From NCBI GenBank assembly GCA_934183155.1, contig CAKPSB010000002.1, positions 1 through 64,000 of the forward strand: a stretch of 64,000 nucleotides of DNA. Direction: 5' to 3'. The position numbers were made by a program, and so were the translations under genes. The notes beneath the pieces were generated by a model. That model had not been told where the DNA came from. It made no database searches and saw only the letters and a list, made by a program, of their open reading frames with translations. Shown piece after piece: positions 7,545-16,842 of the stretch. The DNA is from an uncultured Bacilli bacterium (GTDB lineage Bacteria > Bacillota_I > Bacilli_A > RF39 > UBA660). The stretch's first letter is position 1; each line of letters begins with the position of its first letter.

Positions 7545-8567
7545 ATGAATATATATGATATGACCCTTTCAGATTTAGAAAACTATTTTGAGACAATGGG
7601 TGAAAAAAAATATAAAGCCAAACAAATTTATGACTGGTTATATAAAAAAAGAGTAACAAATTTTGATGAAATGAGTAACGTAAAAAAAACAGTTATTCAA
7701 AAATTACAATCAGACTTTAAAATAACCAAACCAAAAATCATAAAAGTTCAGCACGCTAAAGATGTACATAAATACCTATTTGAACTTGACGATTCAAATA
7801 AAATAGAAGCAGTATTGATGAACCATGATTATGGTAATAGTCTCTGCGTTTCCACCGAAGTGGGATGCAATATGGGATGCGCTTTTTGTGAAAGTGGGAG
7901 ATTAAAAAAAATCAGAAATTTAACAGCAGGTGAAATGGTAAGCCAAATATTATTGGTTGAGTCTGACTTAAACATAAGAATTTCACATGTGGTTTTAATG
8001 GGAATAGGTGAACCGTTTGATAATTATGACAACGTTTTAAAATTTATCAAAATCATCAATAGTGATTTTGGAATAGCCATTGGTGCAAGACACATCACCG
8101 TATCAACTTGTGGCATTGTTCCTAAAATAAAAGAATTTACTAAAGAAAAACTACAAGTTAATTTAGCTATTTCCCTTCACGGACCAAATAATGAAATTAG
8201 AGGAAAAATAATGAAAATAAACAAGGCCTATCCTCTAGAAGATGTAATTAAAGCTGTAGAAGAATATATAAAAGTAACAAACCGTAAAGTAACTTTTGAA
8301 TATATTATGCTCAAAGATGTAAACGATAGTGATCAATGTGCAGTCGAACTTTCCAAATTAATCAAAGGGCTAAACGCTTATGTTAATTTAATACCATATA
8401 ATGAAACAAGCCATATAGAATTTAAAAAAACACCACATGATAAAGTAATGCATTTCTATGATGTGTTGAAAAAAAACAAAATTAACGTTACTATTCGCAA
8501 AGAATTTGGTAATGCGGTTGATGCCGCTTGTGGACAGCTACGTTCTAATTATGAGGAGGGAAAATAA
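7545..8567 (+). CDS. rlmN: Dual-specificity 23S rRNA / tRNA adenine-C2 methyltransferase RlmN
   Basis: A radical-SAM enzyme that methylates C2 of A2503 in 23S rRNA and A37 in some tRNAs. The 340 residues have the N-terminal helical domain (KKYKAKQIYDWLYKK), then the [4Fe-4S] motif CNMGCAFCESG (CxxxCxxC) after STEVG. The SAM-contacting GIGEPFDNYDN and the C-terminal DAACGQLR follow, the last with the cysteine that forms the covalent RNA intermediate. CESGRLKK replaces the more usual CATG/CAST, a small variation at the cluster loop. It heads the conserved Firmicutes order rlmN-prpC-prkC-rsgA-rpe; its stop overlaps the prpC start by one base (TAATG), so the two are translationally coupled. Cfr is the alternative, but context favours RlmN. 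Confidence 0.93.
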   Translation: MNIYDMTLSDLENYFETMGEKKYKAKQIYDWLYKKRVTNFDEMSNVKKTVIQKLQSDFKITKPKIIKVQHAKDVHKYLFELDDSNKIEAVLMNHDYGNSLCVSTEVGCNMGCAFCESGRLKKIRNLTAGEMVSQILLVESDLNIRISHVVLMGIGEPFDNYDNVLKFIKIINSDFGIAIGARHITVSTCGIVPKIKEFTKEKLQVNLAISLHGPNNEIRGKIMKINKAYPLEDVIKAVEEYIKVTNRKVTFEYIMLKDVNDSDQCAVELSKLIKGLNAYVNLIPYNETSHIEFKKTPHDKVMHFYDVLKKNKINVTIRKEFGNAVDAACGQLRSNYEEGK

Positions 8568-9304
8568 TGGAATTTTCTTATTTAACAGACCCTGGTCAAG
8601 TCAGAGATCACAATGAAGATAGTGTAACAATCGTAAAAAACGAAACAGGCGAAATTTTAATGGCAGTTGCAGACGGCATGGGTGGTCATAAAGGAGGAGA
8701 AATTGCCTCATCAATAGCCATAACCCATATCGGCAAAAGATTTGTAGATACCTCAAGCGTTGGCAATAAAGAAGATGCCATTAACTTTTTAAAAGAAATT
8801 GTCAGTGAAGCAAATATGCTAATTTATAAATATACTGAAAATAATCCTGAATCATCAGGCATGGGTACGACCATCGTTATGGCATTAATCACCAAAGAAT
8901 TTTTACTATTTGGTAACATTGGTGACTCATCTGGATTTGTAATAAAAAACAAAAAAATATATAAAATAACAAACGATCATACTTTAGTAAATTTGCTTGT
9001 AGCTTCTGGAGAACTTACCAAAGAACAAGCTCAACATCATCCAAGGAAAAATGTTTTAATGCGGGCTTTAGGAGCCAGCATATCTGTTGAAATGGATGTG
9101 TTTGATGTTGAAACAGATATTGACGGTATTCTTCTTTGCAGTGATGGACTTACCAACATGCTTGACGAAACAAGCATAGAAGCTGTTTTAGACAGTGACA
9201 TGGATATAGACAGCAAAACTCAAAAATTAATCAATAAAGCCAATAACAGAGGTGGAACAGATAACATTTCAGTAGCTTATTTACAAAAGGAGGAAATAAA
9301 ATGA
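8567..9304 (+). CDS. prpC: PP2C-family serine/threonine phosphatase PrpC/Stp
   Basis: A metal-dependent protein phosphatase that removes phosphates added by the neighbouring kinase PrkC. The 245 residues are full length. The metal-binding motifs are in order: RDHNEDS near the N-terminus, AVADGMGGHKGG (36-40 plus flanks), GNIGDSSGFV, LLCSDGLTNML and GGTDNIS near the C-terminus. It is soluble, with no membrane segment. The stop overlaps the prkC start by four bases (ATGA), which fits balanced synthesis of phosphatase and kinase. Confidence 0.95.
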   Translation: MEFSYLTDPGQVRDHNEDSVTIVKNETGEILMAVADGMGGHKGGEIASSIAITHIGKRFVDTSSVGNKEDAINFLKEIVSEANMLIYKYTENNPESSGMGTTIVMALITKEFLLFGNIGDSSGFVIKNKKIYKITNDHTLVNLLVASGELTKEQAQHHPRKNVLMRALGASISVEMDVFDVETDIDGILLCSDGLTNMLDETSIEAVLDSDMDIDSKTQKLINKANNRGGTDNISVAYLQKEEIK

Positions 9305-10992
9305 TAACAAGGGGACAACTTATAAATGATCGCTATGAAATAATTAGATCAATTGGCGAAGGTGGAATGGCTAATGTTTATCTTGCATTAGATACCATTT
9401 TAAACAGAAAAGTAGCCGTTAAAATATTAAGAGGAGATTTATCAGAAGACGAAAAATTTGTTAGACGTTTTCAAAGAGAAGCTATATCAGCCAGCAGTCT
9501 AAACAATCCTAACATTGTAGAAGTTTATGACGTCGGAGAAGACAATGGTAAATATTTTATCGTCATGGAATACGTTCAAGGACTTACCTTAAAACAGCTT
9601 ATTAAAAAAAGAGGATCACTTACATTGCCAGAAGTTGTTGATATTATGCTTCAACTTACCAGTGCTGTTGCCCACGCACACGCCAGCTATATTATTCATC
9701 GAGACATAAAACCGCAAAACGTCATTATTCTAGAAGATGGTAGAGTTAAAATAATGGACTTTGGTATAGCAGTAGCTTTAAACTCTGGAGAATTAACCCA
9801 AACAAATAGTGTCATGGGAACTGTATACTATATTCCCCCAGAGCAAGCTAATGGAGGACCAGCAACTACAAAAAGTGACATTTACTCATTAGGAATTCTT
9901 ATGTATGAACTAGTCACGGGACATGTACCATTTAAAGGAGATAACCCAGTAGAAGTAGCTATTAAGCATATGAATGAACCACTTCCTAGCATTTGTGAAT
10001 ATGACCCTGACATGCCACAATCTATCGAAAACATCATCTTAAGAGCTGCCGCAAAAAATCCTGATAATCGTTATGATAGTGCAGAAGAAATGCACGAAGA
10101 TTTAAAAACAGCCTTAGATAAAGACCGTTTTAACGAACCAAAAGTGGTGTATAGATATAAAGAAAAAGATTTTGAAATAACTCCAAAATTTAGAGAAACA
10201 AGAGAAACACGTACTTCAGAAAAAAACAGTGATAAAAATGATAAAAAAATGAATAAAGCTTTAGTAATAGTTGGAAGTATCGTTGGAATTCTACTTGCCG
10301 TCGTTTTATTTATGTTATTTGTTATCCCTAAAATAACCGAAAATGTCAAAGCCGAAATACCAGATGTAACTGGAATGAGTATCTCACAAGCTGAAAATGC
10401 CCTAGAAAATGAAGGCTTTGAAGTAGAAGGAAAAACAAAAAAAGAAAATAGTGATAAAATAGACAAAGACAAAGTTATATCAACAGACCCAGAAATCGGC
10501 CGTATGATAAAAAAAGGCACAAAAGTTGTTTTAACTGTTTCAAAAGGTTCAGCTAAAATAAAAATAGATAACTACAAGGGACAAAATTATTATGATGTTA
10601 AAGCAAAACTAGAAAACGCCCAAATAACCGTTATTATTGACAAAAAAGATGTTCCAACCGCCGATGGAGTTAAAGAAAACACCATTTTACAGCAAGATGT
10701 TAAAGCCGGTGAAAAGCTTGGTAAAGGTGATACAATAACCCTAACTATTCCAAACATTTACACAGCTTATCCAGATTTTACTGATGGAACCTATGATGTA
10801 AAAAGCGTCGAAAAGTTCTGTGAGGAAAACGATGTAACTTTAGATATAACATATGTTGAAGACGCCTCAAAAGAAGACGGCACAATTATTTACAAAAATA
10901 TGGCCACTGGTAGCAAAGTAAATAAAAAGGATAATCTTCGAATTAAAGTAGTAAAAAATGCTACTAATGATAAGATCACTGAGGAGCAATAA
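9301..10992 (+). CDS. prkC: PASTA-domain serine/threonine kinase PrkC/StkP
   Basis: A membrane sensor kinase that responds to muropeptides or lipid II and controls division and wall growth. The 563 residues start with a kinase domain (about 10-270): glycine loop GEGGMANVY, lysine in VAVKIL (K41), catalytic HRDIKPQN (135-142) and DFG (155-157). A charged juxtamembrane linker, one transmembrane helix (about 321-344) and three extracellular PASTA repeats follow, the first starting AEIPDVTGMSISQAENAL. The PASTA repeats suit a wall-sensing role next to FtsA/FtsZ and MreCD downstream. It overlaps prpC by four bases and rsgA by one base. Confidence 0.95.
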   Translation: MITRGQLINDRYEIIRSIGEGGMANVYLALDTILNRKVAVKILRGDLSEDEKFVRRFQREAISASSLNNPNIVEVYDVGEDNGKYFIVMEYVQGLTLKQLIKKRGSLTLPEVVDIMLQLTSAVAHAHASYIIHRDIKPQNVIILEDGRVKIMDFGIAVALNSGELTQTNSVMGTVYYIPPEQANGGPATTKSDIYSLGILMYELVTGHVPFKGDNPVEVAIKHMNEPLPSICEYDPDMPQSIENIILRAAAKNPDNRYDSAEEMHEDLKTALDKDRFNEPKVVYRYKEKDFEITPKFRETRETRTSEKNSDKNDKKMNKALVIVGSIVGILLAVVLFMLFVIPKITENVKAEIPDVTGMSISQAENALENEGFEVEGKTKKENSDKIDKDKVISTDPEIGRMIKKGTKVVLTVSKGSAKIKIDNYKGQNYYDVKAKLENAQITVIIDKKDVPTADGVKENTILQQDVKAGEKLGKGDTITLTIPNIYTAYPDFTDGTYDVKSVEKFCEENDVTLDITYVEDASKEDGTIIYKNMATGSKVNKKDNLRIKVVKNATNDKITEEQ

Positions 10993-11816
10993 TGCAAGGA
11001 AAAATTATCAAATTAATTAGTAACGACTATACTGTTTTTGATGGTAAAAAAAACTATATTTGTAAGGCCCGTGGAAAATTTAGAAACATGGGCCTATCAC
11101 CTGTAGTTGGCGATGAAGTCTTATTTGATCAAGAAAACAAATATATTTTAAAAATTTTACCAAGGAAAAACATCCTTACAAGACCACCTGTTAGTAATAT
11201 TGATGTAGCACTAATTATTACCAGCTTAAAACAGCCAGACTTCTCATCAAATCTTTTAGATAAATTACTTATTATATGCGAATTTAACAAAATAAAACCA
11301 GTAATTATATTTACAAAATATGATTTACTTACAGAAAAAGAAATTGCAGATATAAAACCAATTATTGCTTATTATAAAAGTATTTATGATGTCTTTATGA
11401 ATGATGAAATAGATAAAATAACTAAAATTTTCCAAAACAAAGTATGCGTATTTACAGGTCAATCAGGAGCTGGCAAAAGCAGTTTGTTAAATAAAATAAA
11501 CCCTAATTTAAATCTTAAAACAAACGAAATTTCTAAAGCATTAAATAGAGGAAAACATACAACTCGTCATACTGAATTAATATCAATAAACGGGGGACTA
11601 GTAGCAGACACACCAGGTTTTTCTGCCATTGACCTTTCATTTATGACCAAAGAAAATATAAAAAATAGCTTTTTAGAATTTAATAAATATAAAGATAAAT
11701 GTAAATTTAAAGATTGCTCTCATATACACGAAAAACAGTGCATGATTAAAGAAAAAGTAGCAGATGGTACAATCTTAAAAAGTAGATATGAAAATTATAT
11801 AAATTTTACAAAGTGA
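10992..11816 (+). CDS. rsgA: Ribosome small-subunit-dependent GTPase RsgA (CpgA)
   Basis: A circularly permuted GTPase that assists late 30S maturation. The 274 residues show an N-terminal OB fold (about 1-65), then GTPase motifs in permuted order: G4 TKYD (108-111), G1 GQSGAGKS (156-163), G3 DTPG (206-209). A C-terminal zinc knuckle has Cys237, Cys242, His244 and Cys250. In Bacillus the PrkC/PrpC pair acts on this protein, and it follows prkC here with a one-base overlap. It ends with TGA, which shows that TGA is a stop codon in this genome. Confidence 0.95.
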   Translation: MQGKIIKLISNDYTVFDGKKNYICKARGKFRNMGLSPVVGDEVLFDQENKYILKILPRKNILTRPPVSNIDVALIITSLKQPDFSSNLLDKLLIICEFNKIKPVIIFTKYDLLTEKEIADIKPIIAYYKSIYDVFMNDEIDKITKIFQNKVCVFTGQSGAGKSSLLNKINPNLNLKTNEISKALNRGKHTTRHTELISINGGLVADTPGFSAIDLSFMTKENIKNSFLEFNKYKDKCKFKDCSHIHEKQCMIKEKVADGTILKSRYENYINFTK

Positions 11817-11825
11817 GGTAGATTT

Positions 11826-12863
11826 ATGTTAAAAATAGCCGGATCATTTTTAAAAATTCAAAACGAAAAAGATAAAATTTTAAATTTAAGTAAAACTTGT
11901 GACCTAATCCATTTTGACGTTATGGATGGCAAATTTACTGAAAAGCCAACTGTAGATATATCTAAAATGGAATTTTTAAAAGAACTAAAAAAACCAATAA
12001 ATGTCCATCTAATGGTTGAAGACGTTAAAAGTTACGCTTTAAATGCCAAAAAAGTAAATCCTAATTGTATTACATTTCACTATGAAGTAGGCAACATAGC
12101 CGAAAACATCAATTATATTCATTCATTAAAAACAAAAGTCGGTATAGCTATCAATCCAGGAACTGATATAGATAAAATTTATCCATATTTATCTCAAATT
12201 GATTTAGTTTTAGTAATGTCCGTTGTTCCCGGAAAAGGTGGACAAAAATTTATTGACATTACAAATAAAATTAATAAACTAATAAAATATAGAGATGAAA
12301 ATCAATTAAAATACTTAATTGAAGTTGATGGCGGACTTAACAGCGAAACCATAAAAAAAGTAAAAAACGCCGACATTGCTGTAATAGGATCATATATAAC
12401 CGATAGTTTAGATTATAAAAAAAACGTTTTGAAATTAAAAAACATTTTAAAAAACGGTTTTACATTAGCTGAATTACTAGGAGTCATCGTTATTTTAACA
12501 ATATTAAGCTTGGTTGCTGTAACTGCCGTAGATAGTAGCATTAAACAAAGTCGTTATGAAAGTTGCCTTGTTCAAAAGAAAAATTTAATTGAAGGAGCTA
12601 AAACTTTATTAATAGATTATCCAGAATTACTCCCAGAAAGTGGTTATGGTTCACTTGATATAGCCGTATCAATTTTACAAAATGGCGGAACAATTGATGG
12701 CATAAAAGTTAAAGGCGGATACATTGAAGATAATTTAATAAATCCTATAACTGAAAAGCCATATGTTGAATCACCATCTGGAGTATTTGTTAACGTCAGT
12801 ATGGGAACTGGAATAGACTATAAAGTTATATTTGGCAATAGTCAAGAAGATTGTCATAAATAG
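11826..12863 (+). CDS. rpe: Ribulose-phosphate 3-epimerase fused to a type IV prepilin-like domain
   Basis: Residues 1-209 are a complete TIM-barrel epimerase of the pentose phosphate pathway: LIHFDVMDGKF (H30, D35 region), NVHLMVE, MSVVPGKGGQKF and the catalytic EVDGGLN. Position after rsgA matches Firmicutes rpe. Without a stop, the frame continues into KNGFTLAELLGVIVILTIL (from about 209), a textbook class III prepilin signal: G before the cleavage point, then F1 and E5. A hydrophobic helix and a pilin-like globular part to residue 345 (Cys pair region SQEDCHK) follow. If a prepilin peptidase cleaves after Gly211, a soluble epimerase would be released as an oversized leader. An internal TTG at codon 202 could start the pilin alone, but no ribosome-binding site precedes it. 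No stop or frameshift is visible at the join. Confidence 0.85.
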   Translation: MLKIAGSFLKIQNEKDKILNLSKTCDLIHFDVMDGKFTEKPTVDISKMEFLKELKKPINVHLMVEDVKSYALNAKKVNPNCITFHYEVGNIAENINYIHSLKTKVGIAINPGTDIDKIYPYLSQIDLVLVMSVVPGKGGQKFIDITNKINKLIKYRDENQLKYLIEVDGGLNSETIKKVKNADIAVIGSYITDSLDYKKNVLKLKNILKNGFTLAELLGVIVILTILSLVAVTAVDSSIKQSRYESCLVQKKNLIEGAKTLLIDYPELLPESGYGSLDIAVSILQNGGTIDGIKVKGGYIEDNLINPITEKPYVESPSGVFVNVSMGTGIDYKVIFGNSQEDCHK

Positions 12864-12871
12864 GAGGGAAT

Positions 12872-15800
12872 ATGAAAAAAATAACATGTGATGGAAATGA
12901 AGCTTGTATGCAAGCTTCTTATTTATTAACCCAAGCCATGGGAATTTATCCAATAACCCCATCAAGTACTATGCCAGAATTGGCTGATAAATGGGCTGCA
13001 AGTGGCAAAAAAACCCTTTTTAATGAAATACCTAAAGTTGTTGAAATGCAAAGCGAAGCTGGCGCAATAGGCCTTGTTCATGGTCTTTTACAAACAGGAA
13101 CATTAGCATCAACTTATACCGCTAGCCAAGGGCTTCTTTTAATGATTCCTAACATGTACAAAATAGCTGGTGAAATGTTACCATGTGTCATACACGTTGC
13201 TGCCAGAAGTCTAGCAACTCATGCCTTAAGCATCTTTGGTGATCACCAAGATATTTATAGTGTAAGAGCAACCGGTTTTTGTATGATGGCCTCATCATCA
13301 GTTCAAGATGCTTATTATCTATCTTTAATAAGTCACCTAGCTAGTATATCCTCATCTTTGCCATTCCTTCATTTTTTCGACGGCTTTAGAACTAGTCACG
13401 AACTTAATATGATTGATATTCTAGAAGATGAAGAAATAAAAGAACTAGTTCCGACTAAAGAAATAGAAAAATTTAGAAATAGAGCCTTAAACACCGAAAA
13501 GCCAACAACTAGAGGAACAAACCAAAACAGCGATATATATTTTCAAGAAACTGAAGCCCGAAATAAGTTTTATAACGAAACACCATACATTGTAGAAAAA
13601 TACATGGACAAAATAAACAACTTAGCCAAAACAAATTATAAACCATTCAACTATTATGGTAATAAAAAAGCTACTAAAGTTATTGTTGCTATGGGATCAG
13701 TTTGTGAAACGATAAAAGAAACAATAGATTATTTAAACGATGATATAGGCCTTATAGAAGTTCATTTATATAGACCATTTAGTCCAAAACACCTGCTTTC
13801 AGTCCTACCTAATACTGTCACAAAAATAGCTGTTTTAGATAGAACAAAAGAAGCCGGAAGCAACGGTGAACCATTATATTTAGACGTTTTAAATACACTA
13901 AAAAATAAAAATATTAATATTTGTCACGGTAGATATGGATTATCTGGTAAAGATACGACTCCAGGAATGATAAAAGCCATATATGATATGCTTGATAATC
14001 CAAAAGAAGAATTTACCATAGGAATTGATGATGATATCACAAATTTAAGCTTAAAATATAACAATATTAATGTTAATAATAGTTATGAAGCATTAATATA
14101 TGGATATGGCAGTGATGGAATGGTTAGTTGTAGTAAATCATTATTAGATATTGTCAGCAAAACAGGAAAATATATTCAAGGATACTTTGAATACGATTCA
14201 AAAAAATCTGGAGGAGTAACTTGTAGCCATTTAAGATTTTCTAATGATAAAATACATTCCACTTATCTTGTTCACAATCCTAGTCTAATAGTGATTTCTA
14301 AAGATACCTATTTAGATGAATTTGATTGTCTTAGTGCAATTAAAGATAAAGGAAATATACTTATCAATACAGCCAAAAGCGATACTGAAATTTTGCAAAA
14401 ATTAAAACCATACAAAAAAATGCTTAAAGAAAAAAACATCAAAGTATATGTCATAGATGCTAATTATATTGCCTCAAAACATAATCTGTCAAGAAAAATT
14501 AGTATGATTATGGAAAAAGCCATATTCAATTTATGCCCCTTCATCAATGAAAAGGCAACTGAATATCTAACCAATTATATTATGAAAAAATTTTATGTTA
14601 AAAGTAAAGAAGTTGCTTTAAATAACATCAAAGCCTTGGAAAATTCTATAATTCATGAAATAAAACTAGACGACAGTTATAGTGAATTAACTTTTTCCAC
14701 TGACAACATTTACAAAGCCCTAGAACATCGAGAAGGTAATAGGCTAAAAGTATCATCATTTAAAGGTGATGGTTTCTTTGAACATAAAGAGCTTCAAAAA
14801 GAAAGTATATCCGAATATACACCTAAATGGATAAGTGAAAATTGCACCCAGTGTAGTATGTGCTCACTAGTATGCCCACATGGTGTAATTAGACCATTTA
14901 TACTAGATAAAGAAGAATATGAAAAAGCCCCAGCATTTATCAAAGAAAAATGTAAACCAGCCCTAGGATTAAAAGATTATTATTTCATTATTGGTATATC
15001 AGCCAAAAATTGTACAGGCTGTGGTGTATGCATAAAAACATGCCCAGGAATGCGTAAAAACAAGGCCTTAATTTTTGAAAAAAATAATAATGATTTAATC
15101 TTTGATTATTTAATCAGCAATGTCAAAGAAAAAACCAACTTTAAAAAAGAAACAATCAAAGGCAGCCAATTAAAAACTCCAAAATTTGCTTTCCATGGAG
15201 CGTGTGCCGGCTGTGGACAAACAGCTTATATAAAATTACTTACTCAACTAACTGACAATCTAATCATTGCTAACGCCACCGGATGTTCTTCAATTTATGG
15301 TGGTGAGCTTCCAAGTGTACCTTATAAGCTGCCATGGGCAAATAGCTTATTTGAAGATAACGCCGAATTTGGTTATGGCATGTTTTTAGGCTTTAAAATA
15401 GGCCAAAATAAAGTTAAAGAATATATGATAAATCATAAATGTGATTTATTCGATATGTGGTTAAACAATAGTGATGATTATAAAACTACTAAGTATGTTT
15501 ATGACAATATAGATTTCTCCAAGCATCAAGAGCTTAAGAAACTTGAAAATTATATCGTCTTCAAAAACATATGGACAATAGGTGGAGATGGATGGGCTTA
15601 CGATATTGGCTTTGGAGGTATTGATCATGTACTTTCAAGTGGAGAAAATGTAAAAATACTTGTCTTAAATACCGAAGTTTACTCTAATACAGGTGGTCAA
15701 GCATCTAAAAGTACCCCAATCGGTACAGTCGCTAAATTTGCAAGTTTAGGAAAAAAGAATTATAAAAAAGATTTAGCTAAAATAGCTATGGCATACCCAA

Positions 15801-16189
15801 ATACATACGTAGCACAAATATCGCTTGGTGCTAACATGATGCAAACCATTAAAGCATTAACAGAAGCCAACAATCACAAAGGGCCAGCAATTGTAATCGC
15901 ATATTGTCCATGCATTTCTCATGGAATTAAGGGAGGTATGAGCTGTTCAGTTGAAGAAGAATCATTAGCCACAAAATGTGGATATTTTCCAATCTTTAGA
16001 TATGATGGCAGCAAATTTACCCTAGACAGTAGTACACCTAATTTTGATTTATATGATGATTTTTTAGCCGGTCAAACAAGATACAGTATGCTAAAAAATA
16101 TAAATCCAGAAAAAGCCAAAGAAATTCTTAATCAAAACAAAAAAGAAGCAATCAAAAGATTTGAATTCTATAAAGAATTAAGCAAATAA
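12872..16189 (+). CDS. nifJ: Pyruvate:ferredoxin (flavodoxin) oxidoreductase
   Basis: An oxygen-sensitive homodimeric enzyme converting pyruvate and CoA to acetyl-CoA, CO2 and reduced ferredoxin. The 1105 residues are somewhat shorter than the usual 1170 or so. Domain I has YPITPSSTMPELADKWAA and the VHVAARSLATHALSIFGDH-type substrate/TPP segment. The ferredoxin-like insert carries two clusters, CTQCSMCSLVCP and CTGCGVCIKTCP (about 657-730). The proximal-cluster motif GACAGCGQ is at about 776. The TPP-binding GGDGWAYDIGFGG (about 905) and LNTEVYSNTGGQASKSTP follow. The start has AGGAGG seven bases upstream, and it lies nine bases after rpe-pilin, so probably in the same transcript. It marks an anaerobic fermentative metabolism together with ppdK at 26398. 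Confidence 0.97.
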   Translation: MKKITCDGNEACMQASYLLTQAMGIYPITPSSTMPELADKWAASGKKTLFNEIPKVVEMQSEAGAIGLVHGLLQTGTLASTYTASQGLLLMIPNMYKIAGEMLPCVIHVAARSLATHALSIFGDHQDIYSVRATGFCMMASSSVQDAYYLSLISHLASISSSLPFLHFFDGFRTSHELNMIDILEDEEIKELVPTKEIEKFRNRALNTEKPTTRGTNQNSDIYFQETEARNKFYNETPYIVEKYMDKINNLAKTNYKPFNYYGNKKATKVIVAMGSVCETIKETIDYLNDDIGLIEVHLYRPFSPKHLLSVLPNTVTKIAVLDRTKEAGSNGEPLYLDVLNTLKNKNINICHGRYGLSGKDTTPGMIKAIYDMLDNPKEEFTIGIDDDITNLSLKYNNINVNNSYEALIYGYGSDGMVSCSKSLLDIVSKTGKYIQGYFEYDSKKSGGVTCSHLRFSNDKIHSTYLVHNPSLIVISKDTYLDEFDCLSAIKDKGNILINTAKSDTEILQKLKPYKKMLKEKNIKVYVIDANYIASKHNLSRKISMIMEKAIFNLCPFINEKATEYLTNYIMKKFYVKSKEVALNNIKALENSIIHEIKLDDSYSELTFSTDNIYKALEHREGNRLKVSSFKGDGFFEHKELQKESISEYTPKWISENCTQCSMCSLVCPHGVIRPFILDKEEYEKAPAFIKEKCKPALGLKDYYFIIGISAKNCTGCGVCIKTCPGMRKNKALIFEKNNNDLIFDYLISNVKEKTNFKKETIKGSQLKTPKFAFHGACAGCGQTAYIKLLTQLTDNLIIANATGCSSIYGGELPSVPYKLPWANSLFEDNAEFGYGMFLGFKIGQNKVKEYMINHKCDLFDMWLNNSDDYKTTKYVYDNIDFSKHQELKKLENYIVFKNIWTIGGDGWAYDIGFGGIDHVLSSGENVKILVLNTEVYSNTGGQASKSTPIGTVAKFASLGKKNYKKDLAKIAMAYPNTYVAQISLGANMMQTIKALTEANNHKGPAIVIAYCPCISHGIKGGMSCSVEEESLATKCGYFPIFRYDGSKFTLDSSTPNFDLYDDFLAGQTRYSMLKNINPEKAKEILNQNKKEAIKRFEFYKELSK

Positions 16190-16219
16190 AAAAAGCACAT
16201 TTATTTAATGTGCTTTTTT
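16187..16219. terminator. Bidirectional terminator between PFOR and the antisense operon
   Basis: AAAAAAAGCACAT and ATGTGCTTTTTT form a symmetric hairpin with A and T runs on both sides. The stop codon of the minus-strand gene (16201-16203) is in the loop. Confidence 0.85.
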
Positions 16220-16842
16220 AATACTTTATTTTCAATTTGTTTTATTTTTTTATCATTGTCATGTAAATTATTCATATAATCATCTAAAGTTCCAAAAGCG
16301 TAATGATGAAAACTGTTTTTAACAATACATTCAGCAAGTGGAATATTATTGTCATTAAGCGTTTCTAATACACTCTCAACAGTTTGATAGTTCATCTTAA
16401 CCTCGCCACCATCTTTTGTTAAATAACTGTAATAAACAGGTAAAGAAAGACGCTTAGACCAATCAACATTAAATTCCTTTTCAATATCATACTTATGAAG
16501 CCATCCGCCTTTTTCTTTAGAATACTCTGCAGTAATATTTATAGTTTGAATATCTTTTCCAATTAACCCCTTTGTATATCTAGTAGCACCAGCTTTTTCT
16601 TTATTAATAAATTTAATTAAATCATTCAATAAAAGATAATAATTATTCATTTCAGAAAAACTTATATCTTTTTTTGTCTCAGAAGCTATTAAAGTAAATA
16701 GATCTTCAATCTCATAATCAGTTAAATTCCAATATTTATAAGCAAAATTAATTCTTTCTTTTTTATTAAATGGAGCACCACTATTAGTAAATGAATTTTT
16801 AAGTAGTTGGCTAACATTTTCAATTTGTATTTGATCGTTCAT
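16201..16842 (-). CDS. Hypothetical protein, one copy of a roughly 190-residue repeat unit
   Basis: A soluble 213-residue protein of unknown function. The segment about residues 95-195 (GGWLHKYDIEKEFNVDWSKR, LPVYYSYLTKDGGEV, then FGTLDDYMNNL) closely parallels two segments of the upstream gene (NWLEEYDVEKQFDV, IIFNYLKKDGSSV, ASDTLDDYIKEI). So this is a single-unit relative of that two-unit protein. The start overlaps the upstream stop by one base (TAATG) after an AGGAGGT site, so they form one operon. I recognise no enzyme motif; there is no signal peptide and no membrane helix. Confidence 0.8.
   Translation of the reverse strand: MNDQIQIENVSQLLKNSFTNSGAPFNKKERINFAYKYWNLTDYEIEDLFTLIASETKKDISFSEMNNYYLLLNDLIKFINKEKAGATRYTKGLIGKDIQTINITAEYSKEKGGWLHKYDIEKEFNVDWSKRLSLPVYYSYLTKDGGEVKMNYQTVESVLETLNDNNIPLAECIVKNSFHHYAFGTLDDYMNNLHDNDKKIKQIENKVLKKHIK

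Noticed and set aside
10071..10520. Minus-strand 149-residue open frame inside prkC
   Set aside because: It lies wholly within a well-supported kinase/PASTA gene and has serine/leucine-rich antisense composition without a ribosome-binding site.
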